Positions 1-6,833 of a stretch of DNA of 7,731 nucleotides are shown here, one piece after another. Positions within the stretch are counted from its first letter, which is position 1, and each line of letters starts with the position of its first letter. The stretch spans positions 1-7,731 of the forward strand of contig JAGQIB010000050.1 in assembly GCA_020431545.1 (NCBI GenBank), given 5' to 3'. Made by a program: the position numbers and the translations under genes. A model generated the notes under the pieces. The model made no database searches. It was not told the DNA's origin and saw nothing but the letters and a program-made list of their open reading frames with translations. The stretch is from Gemmatimonadota bacterium. GTDB lineage: Bacteria; ARS69.

Positions 1-2
1 TC

Positions 3-2591
3 CCGGATGTCCTGGACGCGATCTCACTCGAGAACGTCACGATTCCGGGCGGCGAGCTCTCCCTCGGCACCTACGACTACCAGGTGCGCGTGCCGGGCGA
101 GTTCGAGTCCGTGGACCAGATCGCGGACGTCGTGGTGAATCCGGGAACGACCACGCCGGTGTACCTCCGCGATCTCGCCGACGTCTCGTTCGGCATCAAG
201 GATCGCGACACGATCTCGCGCCTGAACGGCGCCGAGTGCGTGACGCTCTCGGTCAAGAAGCGAACCGGCGAGAACCTGATTCGCATCGCGGACGAGGTCA
301 AGGCCACCGTCGCGAGGCTCGAGTCGACGTTCCCCGAGGGGACGAAGGTCGCGTTCGTCGCCGACCAGTCCGTTCAGATCCGGGACATGGTCTCCGAGCT
401 CGAGAACAACATCCTGTCCGGTTTGATCCTCGTCGTCGCGTGCCTGTTCCTGTTTCTCGGACTCCGGAACTCGTTCTTCGTGGGCGCGGCGATCCCGTTC
501 TCCATGCTCCTCACGTTCATCGTGCTGCAGTACCTCGGCATCACGCTGAACATGATCGTGCTGTTCTCGCTGATCCTCGCGCTCGGCATGCTCGTGGACA
601 ACGCGATCGTCGTGGTGGAGAACATCTACCGGAACCGCCGCAACGGCATGCCGCTCGAGGAGGCGGCGCGGTCCGGCACCGCGCAGGTCGCGAGCCCGGT
701 CGTGGCCTCCACGATCACCACGGTGTGCGCGTTCGGGCCGCTCGTGTTCTGGCCCGGCATCATGGGCGAGTTCATGAAGTACCTGCCCATCACCGTGATC
801 ATCACGCTCGTGGCGTCGCTGCTGGTCGCCCTCGTGTTCAATCCCGTCCTGTGCGCGCGCTTCATGACGGTGCCCCCGGTCGAGAAGAAGCGACTCGGCG
901 ATCGCCTCATCGACTTCGGACTCCGCACCTACGAGCCCACGCTGCGGTGGGCGCTCGCCCATCGCTTTCGCACGCTGGCCGGCATCGGTGCCGTGTTCGT
1001 GCTGATGCTGTTCGCGTACGCGTTCCTCGGTCGCGGGGTGGAGCTGTTCCCGGACACGGACCCCACGTTCGCCTTCGCGCGCGTGGAGGGTCCGTCCGGC
1101 ACGCGCATCGAGGTCACGGACGGCTACGCCCGCACGATCGAGGACGCGATCCAGGGCCTCCCCGATCTCTCCGCGGTGGTCACGCAGGTCGGTGTCGCCG
1201 GCTCCGCCTCGGATCTCGGCTCTCCCGGGGGCACGCCGAATCAGGCGCGTGTCGATTTCGAGTTCGTGAAGCGCGAGTATCGCGAGCAGTCCTCGCGCAA
1301 GACGCTGGCCCAGCTCCGCGAGCGTCTCGCGGCGTTCACCGGCGCGAAGCTCACGATCGACAAGCAGGAGGACGGCCCCCCCACCGGGCCGCCCGTCAGC
1401 ATCGAGATCTCCGGCGACGATTTCGAGATGCTCGGGCAGCTCTCCGCGCGCATCCGGGATCGCATCCGCGATCTCCCCGGCCTCGTGGACCTGCGCGACG
1501 ACTTCGACGAGGGTCGGCCGGAGATCCGCATCCGACCGGACGGCGACCTCGCGGCGCGTCTCGGCCTTCGCACCTGGGACGTCGCCTCCACCGTCCGCAC
1601 CGCGATCCACGGGGACGACATCTCCAAGTACCGGGTCGGCGAGGACGAGTACGACATCGTCGTTCGGTTCCGTGAGCCCGCCCGCAAGAGCGTGGAGGAC
1701 CTGGAAGCCATGACGGTCTTCTACGAAGGCGAGTCGATCCCGCTCGGTGCGTTCGCGGACGTCGAGTACGCCACCGGCCTCGCGGCCATCCACCGGACGG
1801 ACGCGAAGCGGACCGTGATCGTGATGGGGGACACCGCGACCGGCGTCAACGGCACGGCGCTCCTGGGGGAGGTCCAGAAGCGACTCGAGGGCTTCGAGCT
1901 CCCGCCGGGGTATCACCTCTCGTTCACCGGCGAGAGCGAGGACCAGGAAGAGGCCATGCAGTTCCTGTTCTCCGCGAACGGCGCGTTCATGACGGCGCTG
2001 CTGCTGATCCTGGTGGTCCTGATCGCACAGTTCAACTCGGTGACGAATCCGTTCGTGATCATGTCCAGCGTCATCCTGTCGCTGATCGGGGTGTTCTTCG
2101 GGTTGATCGTCACCCGCACGCCGTTCGGCATCATCATGACCGGGGTGGGCGTGATCTCCCTGGCCGGCATCGTGGTGAACAACGCGATCGTCCTGATCCA
2201 CTACGTGAATCTGCTGCGGGCCGAGGGATACGAGAAGTTCGACGCGATCATCGAAGCCGGTCGGACCCGCTTCCGTCCCGTGATCCTGACGGCCGTCACC
2301 ACGATCCTCGGACTGATCCCGCTCACGACCGGGTTCTCGATCGACTTCGAGCGCCTGTTCCATGGTCACTGGAAGTACGTCGTGATCCTCGGCGGCGAAT
2401 CGAGCCAGTGGTGGGGTCCCATGGGAGTCGCGGTGATCTGGGGCCTCGGAGTCGCGACGTTCCTCACGCTCGTGGTGGTGCCGGTCCTCTACTCCACGAT
2501 CGACCCCGTGCTGCGCACCTTCGGCACGGTCGGGCGCGGGGTCCGGTTCGTGCTCGTGGACTCGTGGCGCGGGCGGCGGGTCGCGGGTTAG
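3..2591 (+). CDS. RND-family efflux pump inner-membrane subunit (HAE1/AcrB-like), N-terminus outside window
   Basis: This is the inner-membrane, drug-exporting subunit of a tripartite RND pump, which uses an ion gradient to push hydrophobic or amphiphilic compounds through a periplasmic adaptor and an outer-membrane channel. The frame is open from base 3, giving 862 residues. AcrB-type proteins have about 1040, so roughly the first 180-200 residues (TM1 and part of the porter domain) lie upstream. Visible in order: the end of the porter domain (PN2-like); a TM2-TM6 block with motif GMLVDNAIVVVEN (585-623); a second periplasmic porter half with the GPPTGPP loop near 1375-1395; then TM8-TM12 with GIVVNNAIVLI (about 2166-2198) and the SSQWWGPM stretch near 2400 seen in many environmental HAE1 pumps. 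Of the AcrB proton-relay residues D407, D408 and K940, only D407 is kept (Asp at 597-599); the other two positions are Asn. A DUF454 gene follows after 25 nt, and adaptor and channel genes would be expected upstream. The class is very sure; the substrate is unknown. Confidence 0.95.
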   Translation, partial: PDVLDAISLENVTIPGGELSLGTYDYQVRVPGEFESVDQIADVVVNPGTTTPVYLRDLADVSFGIKDRDTISRLNGAECVTLSVKKRTGENLIRIADEVKATVARLESTFPEGTKVAFVADQSVQIRDMVSELENNILSGLILVVACLFLFLGLRNSFFVGAAIPFSMLLTFIVLQYLGITLNMIVLFSLILALGMLVDNAIVVVENIYRNRRNGMPLEEAARSGTAQVASPVVASTITTVCAFGPLVFWPGIMGEFMKYLPITVIITLVASLLVALVFNPVLCARFMTVPPVEKKRLGDRLIDFGLRTYEPTLRWALAHRFRTLAGIGAVFVLMLFAYAFLGRGVELFPDTDPTFAFARVEGPSGTRIEVTDGYARTIEDAIQGLPDLSAVVTQVGVAGSASDLGSPGGTPNQARVDFEFVKREYREQSSRKTLAQLRERLAAFTGAKLTIDKQEDGPPTGPPVSIEISGDDFEMLGQLSARIRDRIRDLPGLVDLRDDFDEGRPEIRIRPDGDLAARLGLRTWDVASTVRTAIHGDDISKYRVGEDEYDIVVRFREPARKSVEDLEAMTVFYEGESIPLGAFADVEYATGLAAIHRTDAKRTVIVMGDTATGVNGTALLGEVQKRLEGFELPPGYHLSFTGESEDQEEAMQFLFSANGAFMTALLLILVVLIAQFNSVTNPFVIMSSVILSLIGVFFGLIVTRTPFGIIMTGVGVISLAGIVVNNAIVLIHYVNLLRAEGYEKFDAIIEAGRTRFRPVILTAVTTILGLIPLTTGFSIDFERLFHGHWKYVVILGGESSQWWGPMGVAVIWGLGVATFLTLVVVPVLYSTIDPVLRTFGTVGRGVRFVLVDSWRGRRVAG

Positions 2592-2603
2592 ACTCGGTTC
2601 CCT

Positions 2604-2611
2604 GGGAGGGG
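2604..2611 (+). promoter_or_regulatory. Shine-Dalgarno deciding the TTG start of the DUF454 gene
   Basis: GGGAGGGG lies 5 nt before a TTG codon at 2617. No ATG or GTG upstream in this frame gives a better start, and the DUF454 similarity begins just after it. The site therefore supports the rare TTG initiation codon. Confidence 0.65.
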
Positions 2612-2616
2612 CGACC

Positions 2617-3051
2617 TTGAAGGACGAGATCCGTCTGCACGGGAACCCGGCGGTCCGGGCGCTGCTGATCGTGGTGGGGTGGATCTTCGTGGCGCTCGGC
2701 GTCGCGGGGATCTTTCTTCCGCTTGTCCCGACGACGCCGTTCCTGCTCGTCGCCGCCGCCTGCTTCGCTCGGGGCTCCGAGCGATTCTACGTGTGGCTGC
2801 TCTCGAACCCGACCCTCGGGCCGGTGCTCCGGGAGTGGCGGCAGCACCGCACCGTGCCGCGCCGTGCCCGCGTGACCGCGCAGGTCCTGATCCTGGTCAC
2901 GTTCGGCAGCACGATCGTGTTCTTCGCGCCGTCCACCGCGGTCCGGGTCCTGCTCGGCGTGATGGGCAGCGTGGCGTTCGTATTCGTCTCCCGGCTGCCG
3001 GTCACGCGCGAACCGCGCCTGACGGAACAGCCGGCGAACGCGCCGGACTAG
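2617..3051 (+). CDS. DUF454 (YbaN-like) small inner-membrane protein
   Basis: A 144-residue integral membrane protein of the DUF454 family (E. coli YbaN type), whose biochemical role is not established. The family signature is clear: GIFLPLVPTTPFLL at residues 31-44, followed by AAACFARGSERF and the soluble segment NPTLGPVLREW (64-74). About three membrane stretches are visible: residues 14-50 (probably a hairpin around the Pro-rich motif), 87-104 and 108-125. The C-terminus is short and polar. The length is close to the family norm of about 120-150. The start is TTG, supported by a strong Shine-Dalgarno. It begins 25 nt after the RND pump stop with no terminator between them, so co-transcription is likely. 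Its stop lies 15 nt from the stop of the opposing barrel gene. A functional link to efflux is only suggested by position. Confidence 0.9.
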   Translation: MKDEIRLHGNPAVRALLIVVGWIFVALGVAGIFLPLVPTTPFLLVAAACFARGSERFYVWLLSNPTLGPVLREWRQHRTVPRRARVTAQVLILVTFGSTIVFFAPSTAVRVLLGVMGSVAFVFVSRLPVTREPRLTEQPANAPD

Positions 3052-3066
3052 AAGCGGGGCGAGACG

Positions 3067-4200
3067 CTAGAACCCGGCCGAGAACTGCAGCAAGTAGTGA
3101 TCGCCGTCCAGGAGATCGGTGTCGCGGGATCGGTTGTGCTGCGCGACCGCCTTCACGGTGACGCGCGGCGCCGGCTTCACCCCCACCCCCCACTCGAGAC
3201 GTTCCACCGGATAGTCCCAGCGCTCGGCGCCGCCTCCCGGCAGATCGACGCGATCCGGCTCGAAGAACTCGGCCCGCGCCGCCACGTACCATCGCGTCAT
3301 CAGCTTGTACTTCGCGTCCACGTAGCCGGAGGTGATCCACAGGTCCGGCAGGCCCGGCGCCTCCCAGAACGCGCGGTACACCTCGGAGTGCAGCTCGAGG
3401 TAGCGGAACGACGCATAGACGTCGCCGCCGAAGCCGCCGCTCAGGTAGTCGTTCGGGTCGATTCCGTCGTCGGCGAGCCACTCCACCCCGTCGTCGAGAT
3501 ACGGGCCGACCCATCCGTCCGCGGCGATGCAGAGGCCGGGCCCGATCCACCACCCGAGTCGACCGGTGCCCATGGGAACGTCCTTCGTCTGCTCGCGGGA
3601 CGGCTTCGCGAGGGATCCTGCGAGCGCCGCGACGGACCAGTCGAACGCGCCGACCTCGCCGGAGATCTCCGCCCCGAGATTCCAGCAGTTGTCGTAGAGG
3701 ATCGGGAGGCCGCCGCTCGCCCGGATATCCCGGTTCGCGAGCAGGTCGTCGAGCGTCATGCGCTCGCGAGTCCGCAACGACGTGTGGTGGTTCTGCACGA
3801 GCGGCACGCCCACGAGGGGGTTCCGATCGCTGTAGGTCCGCGGTCCCCAGTTGCCGATCGGAGTCGGGATGATGCCGAGCTGGAGCTGCGTCGGCCCGAC
3901 GTCCCGGATGCGCACGTAGGCGCCGTACAGCGTGAAGCCGGCCGCGTCGGTCGCGAGCACCTGGCCGAACGCGTCGACGTTCTCCGCCACCGTCGCGTCG
4001 AGGAACAGGCGACCGCGCACCGCGTCGAGATTCGAGGTCCCACCGAACGTGACGTTCGTGTAGTCCGGGTCCGACACCTTTCCGACGAGATCGACGAGCC
4101 CGCTGAGCGTCATCTCCGCTCGCGCCGGTGCTCCGACGAGCGCCAAGCCGAGCACGAGCGAGAGCGGCCCGAGGCGGACCATCCCTTCGCGTGAGATCAT
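3067..4200 (-). CDS. Predicted outer-membrane beta-barrel protein (porin-like), last gene of copper-protein/kinase operon
   Basis: A 377-residue exported protein predicted to form an outer-membrane barrel; no named family was recognised. It has an N-terminal signal peptide (hydrophobic stretch at residues 11-24, likely cleavage after APARA, residues 24-28). The mature part is rich in alternating aromatic and polar strands such as FTLYGAYVRI, VYASFRYLELHSEVY and WYVAARAEFF. It ends in Phe (LLQFSAGF), the usual signal for insertion by the BAM machinery. The repeated short strands and the GIIPTPIGNWGPRTYSDRNP loop resemble phosphate- or porin-type barrels. The start ATG at 4200 overlaps the kinase stop as ATGA and has GGGAGGAG 7 nt upstream. 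A second ATG at 4182 would still leave a signal peptide but has a poor Shine-Dalgarno, so 4200 is preferred. It would supply outer-membrane passage or a surface partner for the upstream cupredoxin and kinase, which is inferred. Cargo unknown. Confidence 0.82.
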   Translation of the reverse strand: MISREGMVRLGPLSLVLGLALVGAPARAEMTLSGLVDLVGKVSDPDYTNVTFGGTSNLDAVRGRLFLDATVAENVDAFGQVLATDAAGFTLYGAYVRIRDVGPTQLQLGIIPTPIGNWGPRTYSDRNPLVGVPLVQNHHTSLRTRERMTLDDLLANRDIRASGGLPILYDNCWNLGAEISGEVGAFDWSVAALAGSLAKPSREQTKDVPMGTGRLGWWIGPGLCIAADGWVGPYLDDGVEWLADDGIDPNDYLSGGFGGDVYASFRYLELHSEVYRAFWEAPGLPDLWITSGYVDAKYKLMTRWYVAARAEFFEPDRVDLPGGGAERWDYPVERLEWGVGVKPAPRVTVKAVAQHNRSRDTDLLDGDHYLLQFSAGF

Positions 4201-5960
4201 GTCGTGACTCCTCCCGTGACCGCCGGTTCGGGCAGACGAGCCGCCGCCGGCAGGATGATGACGAACGTCGCGCCGCCGTCCCGTGCGTCGCGGACCTCGA
4301 GTCGCGCGCCGTGGTCCTCCGTGATCTTGCGCGAGATCGCGAGTCCGAGCCCCGAGCCCCCGACCTTGCCCGACGTGACGAACGGCTCGAACAGGCGCTC
4401 GCGAATCGCCGCCGGCACGCCCGGTCCGTGGTCGCTCACCCAGAGGGACACCGACTCCCGATCCTCGGTCCAGCCGAGCGTCACTTCCTGCCCGGCGGTG
4501 GAGACCTCGCGCGCGTTGTTCAACAGGTTGTCCACGACGCGACGCATCCGGCTCGGATCGATCCGGAGACGGAGGCCCGCGCGCCCGACGACGCGCAGGG
4601 TCAGCTGCGCGCGCCGGAAGGGCTCTTCGTGCGCCTCCAGGATCTCTCGCGTCCAGTCGTCGAGATCCACCTCCGACAGTTCCAGGGCGACCTCGCCGCG
4701 CGCATACTCGAGCAGATCCCGGGTGAGCGTCACCATCCGCTCCACCTGCCCGCGGATCACCCGACACTGGCGCGCGAGCCGCGGATCGTCGGAGTTCCGC
4801 TCTTCGATCAGATCCGTCGTGCCGAGCACCACCGCCATCGGGTTCTTGAAGTCGTGCACGATGCCGGCCGCCATCTGTCCCACCGTCGCCATGCGTTCGG
4901 AGCGGACCCGCGCCTGGTGAGCGACCTCCACTTCGTCTCGCTGCCGCCGGATCTCCTCGCGCATGCGATCGAACTCCAGAGCGAGCTGGCCGAGCTCGTC
5001 GTTGCTCCCGGGCAGGACCGGCACGTCGAGCTCGCCGCGCCCGATGCGCTCCGCCGCCGCGATGAGTCGGTGAAGCTGCCGGCCCACGTGGCGGTTCGTG
5101 AACGCGTAGACGAGCCCGATCGCCAGCAGACCGCCCCCCGCGCCGAGGAGCATGAGCAATCGCCGGACCCGTTCCCGCAGCGGCGCGATCGCGTCCTGCA
5201 CGCTCGCCACGAACAGGATGTCCAGGCCGGTGCCTTCGTCCGTCACGTGGTTCACGAGCACCTCGTGCCCGTCCTCGCGCACGCGCTCGATGCGTCCCGG
5301 TTCGGCCGAGAGAAGCGTGCGGGGCAGCAGTGTCAGCGGGTGATCCGCCCGCACGTCGAGGACGCGGTCGCCGAGCGTGAGCACGACGTCGAATCCCGTG
5401 AGGCGCCGCAGGTCCTCGGCCCACACTTCGGACAGGACGGTGCCGACCGCGACGCAGCCGATCGTGAGACCGTTGTTCGCGGTGACGTTCGTGGCGACGA
5501 TCTCCACGGGCCCTTCTTCGGCCGACACGATGGCGCGGCGGAAGTCGCCCACGACGAGATCGGCGAACAGCCCACGCACCGCTTCCCCGTCACGCTCCCA
5601 GCCCGGGGTGCCCCAGAGGACCCGACCGTCGGCATCGGCGACGACGACGAGTCGCGCGGACGACAGCACGGGCTGGGTCGGCACCTCGTGTTCGAGTGTC
5701 GCGGGATCGGCTGTCTCGAGTGCGGCGAGGAAGCGCGGCGAGCCGAGCATCGCCTCGAGCTCGCGTGCGCGCACGAGCTCGCTGCCGCGGCCGTACTCCT
5801 GCACCACGTCCTCGACGCGCGCGAGACGCTGGCGAAACAGGTCCTCGAGCGCCGACTGGATGACGTGCTCCACGATCAGGAACGCCCCGGTCGCGAGAGC
5901 GGCGACGACGGCGGCGAGGAAGATCAGGTACCGCGCGAGAAGCGAGCGCGGACCCCTCAC
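4197..5960 (-). CDS. Membrane sensor histidine kinase with periplasmic sensor, HAMP, HisKA and HATPase domains
   Basis: A 587-residue two-component sensor kinase. It autophosphorylates on His from ATP and would pass phosphate to a response regulator that is not in this window. Layout: TM1 about 8-31; a periplasmic sensor of about 230 residues (32-264), possibly Cache-like by size and by strands such as ARLVVVADADGRVLWG; TM2 about 268-288; HAMP about 289-340 ending in a short coiled coil; and HisKA with phospho-acceptor His369 in GIVHDFKNPM. The ATPase domain has N-box DNLLNNA (477-483), G1 DHGPG (510-514), F-box LFEPF (523-527) and G2 GGSGLGL (534-540). All catalytic boxes are intact, and the H-box with KNP resembles NtrB/AtoS-type kinases. 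The start is GTG at 5960, overlapping the cupredoxin stop as GTGA with GGTGGAG 5 nt upstream. An ATG at 6113 in the same frame would add 51 Arg-rich residues read through the cupredoxin gene and is rejected. The stop overlaps the barrel gene. Confidence 0.96.
   Translation of the reverse strand: MRGPRSLLARYLIFLAAVVAALATGAFLIVEHVIQSALEDLFRQRLARVEDVVQEYGRGSELVRARELEAMLGSPRFLAALETADPATLEHEVPTQPVLSSARLVVVADADGRVLWGTPGWERDGEAVRGLFADLVVGDFRRAIVSAEEGPVEIVATNVTANNGLTIGCVAVGTVLSEVWAEDLRRLTGFDVVLTLGDRVLDVRADHPLTLLPRTLLSAEPGRIERVREDGHEVLVNHVTDEGTGLDILFVASVQDAIAPLRERVRRLLMLLGAGGGLLAIGLVYAFTNRHVGRQLHRLIAAAERIGRGELDVPVLPGSNDELGQLALEFDRMREEIRRQRDEVEVAHQARVRSERMATVGQMAAGIVHDFKNPMAVVLGTTDLIEERNSDDPRLARQCRVIRGQVERMVTLTRDLLEYARGEVALELSEVDLDDWTREILEAHEEPFRRAQLTLRVVGRAGLRLRIDPSRMRRVVDNLLNNAREVSTAGQEVTLGWTEDRESVSLWVSDHGPGVPAAIRERLFEPFVTSGKVGGSGLGLAISRKITEDHGARLEVRDARDGGATFVIILPAAARLPEPAVTGGVTT
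4208..4215 (-). promoter_or_regulatory. Shine-Dalgarno of the barrel gene, inside the kinase 3' end
   Basis: On the minus strand GGGAGGAG lies 7 nt before the ATG at 4200, within the last codons of the kinase. It fixes the start at 4200 rather than 4182. It indicates independent or re-initiated translation at the ATGA overlap. Confidence 0.7.
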
Positions 5961-6628
5961 GGGATCTCCACCCAGACGGAGTCCGCGCCGGCTTCCACCA
6001 CGAGCGGTCGCACGAGATCGGGCAGGCCTTCTTGCCACACGCGGATCGTGTACTCGCCCGGACGAACGCCCAGGATCTCGAAGCGGCGGTCCTCGGCGGT
6101 CACGTCGTACCACGGAGTCTCCACGACGTGGATGTAGGCGCGCATCGAGTAGTGGATCTCGCAGAAGACGGGAACGATGCCGGGCTCGAGGAACGTCACC
6201 GAGGCGGACTCGCCTTCCGGATAGCGCCCGAGATCGAACTTCTTCGTCTTGGAGTACGAGAAGACGTTGTGGAAGAACGGATCCTGGTTCGGGAACTCGA
6301 TCGACCCGCCGACGGGCACCGCGAGCACGGAAGGCACGAACATCCGGTCCTTCTGCGCCATGGTGGGCGGACGCATCGTGAGGTCCGGCGCCGGGAGATT
6401 GTCACCGGTGATCTCGACGACGGCGAAGAGCCCCGGATTGCACGCGCAGCCCGCTCCCGCGGACTCGGTCGCCTGCTCCGAGTCGTGCCGGCCCCGCTCC
6501 CGGTAGCGCGACGGCGCGGGCGCCGCGGCCAGCACGGCGGGCGGCCGGCGCACGACGCCGCTCACGGTGACCGGGGGATTCGCGTCGGCCGGAGCCGCCG
6601 CCAGAACCATCAGCAGACCGAGGAGCAT
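5957..6628 (-). CDS. Exported type-1 copper protein (cupredoxin, plastocyanin-like) with C-terminal carboxypeptidase-regulatory-like segment
   Basis: A 223-residue periplasmic protein often annotated as 'methylamine utilization protein' or plastocyanin-like. It has a signal peptide (residues 1-16, cleavage after APADA). A variable Arg/Ala/Ser-rich linker follows (about 27-60) with a Cys-Ala-Cys at 61-63. The cupredoxin domain spans about 66-170. The type-1 copper ligands are all present: His120 (PFFHNVF) and Cys156, His159, Met162 in CEIHYSM, with the usual C-x2-H-x2-M spacing. The last 50 residues (RFEILGVRPGEYTIRVWQEG and after) look like a small beta domain of the carboxypeptidase-regulatory or PEGA kind. 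Start: ATG at 6628 with GGAGGG 9 nt upstream and an immediate signal peptide. An in-frame ATG at 6700 would bury the signal peptide 24 residues in and is rejected. First gene of the operon with kinase and barrel, so it may carry electrons or copper, or act as ligand for the kinase; that is inference. Confidence 0.9.
   Translation of the reverse strand: MLLGLLMVLAAAPADANPPVTVSGVVRRPPAVLAAAPAPSRYRERGRHDSEQATESAGAGCACNPGLFAVVEITGDNLPAPDLTMRPPTMAQKDRMFVPSVLAVPVGGSIEFPNQDPFFHNVFSYSKTKKFDLGRYPEGESASVTFLEPGIVPVFCEIHYSMRAYIHVVETPWYDVTAEDRRFEILGVRPGEYTIRVWQEGLPDLVRPLVVEAGADSVWVEIP
5966..5972 (-). promoter_or_regulatory. Shine-Dalgarno deciding the GTG start of the kinase
   Basis: GGTGGAG on the minus strand sits 5 nt before the GTG at 5960, inside the last codons of the cupredoxin gene. 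It supports the GTGA overlap start over the ATG further upstream at 6113. Confidence 0.65.
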
Positions 6629-6637
6629 GAGCGAGGA

Positions 6638-6643
6638 CCCTCC
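6638..6643 (-). promoter_or_regulatory. Shine-Dalgarno of the cupredoxin gene
   Basis: GGAGGG on the minus strand lies 9 nt before the ATG at 6628 and supports that start over the ATG at 6700. Its first two bases fall in the 3' arm of a 5-bp hairpin (arms 6653-6657 and 6642-6646), which could partly hide it. Confidence 0.55.
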
Positions 6644-6758
6644 GATCCGAGAATCGGGGACTCGTCGCGTCGGCTTGAGGCTCCCAGGCCGCGGAAACAC
6701 GGGCGTTTCGCGGGGATTGCTGGCCTCGCCTGTGCTGGAAAAGCGGACTCTGCGGTCG

Positions 6759-6775
6759 ACTGGGAGAAACTGGGA
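6759..6775. repeat. Short direct repeat ACTGGGA x2, 10-nt period
   Basis: ACTGGGA occurs at 6759-6765 and again at 6769-6775, exactly one helical turn apart, about 130-145 nt upstream of the cupredoxin start. Tandem half-sites with this period are the usual binding pattern of OmpR/PhoB-type response regulators. Seven-base repeats can occur by chance. Confidence 0.3.
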
Positions 6776-6799
6776 ACCGTTGGTACGTCGCGACAGGGA

Positions 6800-6833
6800 G
6801 CGGCTTCGGGTCGAGCCGCGATCGTCCGCGATC
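6800..6833 (-). terminator. Possible weak hairpin terminator after the DUF3307 gene
   Basis: Read on the minus strand, two small stems follow the DUF3307 stop. GATCG/CGATC (6829-6833 with 6820-6824) has a 4-nt loop and overlaps the stop codon. GCGGCT/AGCCGC (6814-6819 with 6800-6805) has an 8-nt loop. No T-run follows either, so this is not a standard intrinsic terminator; it may stabilise the 3' end or be chance in GC-rich DNA. Confidence 0.25.

Larger units (their letters stand above)
6629..6831. promoter_or_regulatory. Non-coding leader upstream of the cupredoxin operon
   Basis: These 203 nt separate the cupredoxin start from the stop of the DUF3307 fragment, and both genes are on the minus strand. 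The spacing is far larger than the 4-nt overlaps within the operon, so the operon promoter most likely lies here. I could not identify a convincing sigma-70 -35/-10 pair. Small structures seen: a hairpin next to the Shine-Dalgarno (6642-6657), an inverted repeat GAAAC/GTTTC (6694-6709), and a direct repeat (6759-6775). Confidence 0.4.

Noticed and set aside
24..2369. 781-codon open frame antisense to the RND pump
   Set aside because: It is rich in Asp, Arg, His and Glu without domain motifs, and lies opposite a gene with unmistakable RND motifs. Long antisense frames are normal in high-GC DNA.
4201..5424. N-terminal extension of the barrel reading frame to a 785-residue protein
   Set aside because: The extra residues are read out of frame through the kinase, are Arg/Gly/Ala-rich and precede a clear signal peptide. 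The ATG at 4200 with its Shine-Dalgarno is the real start.
5961..6113. Upstream ATG start for the kinase
   Set aside because: It adds an Arg-rich segment fully overlapping the cupredoxin gene. GTG at 5960 has a Shine-Dalgarno and begins just before TM1.
4128..6137. 669-codon plus-strand frame across the kinase
   Set aside because: It is low-complexity, charged, and antisense to the intact histidine kinase.
6694..6709. Inverted repeat GAAAC-6-GTTTC as an operator
   Set aside because: Only 5 bp per arm, with mismatched flanks; not distinguishable from chance without relatives to compare.
6721..6736. Sigma-54-like promoter (TGG, 10 nt, GCT) on the plus strand
   Set aside because: The GG-N10-GC core is present but the rest of the consensus is weak, and no plus-strand gene follows.
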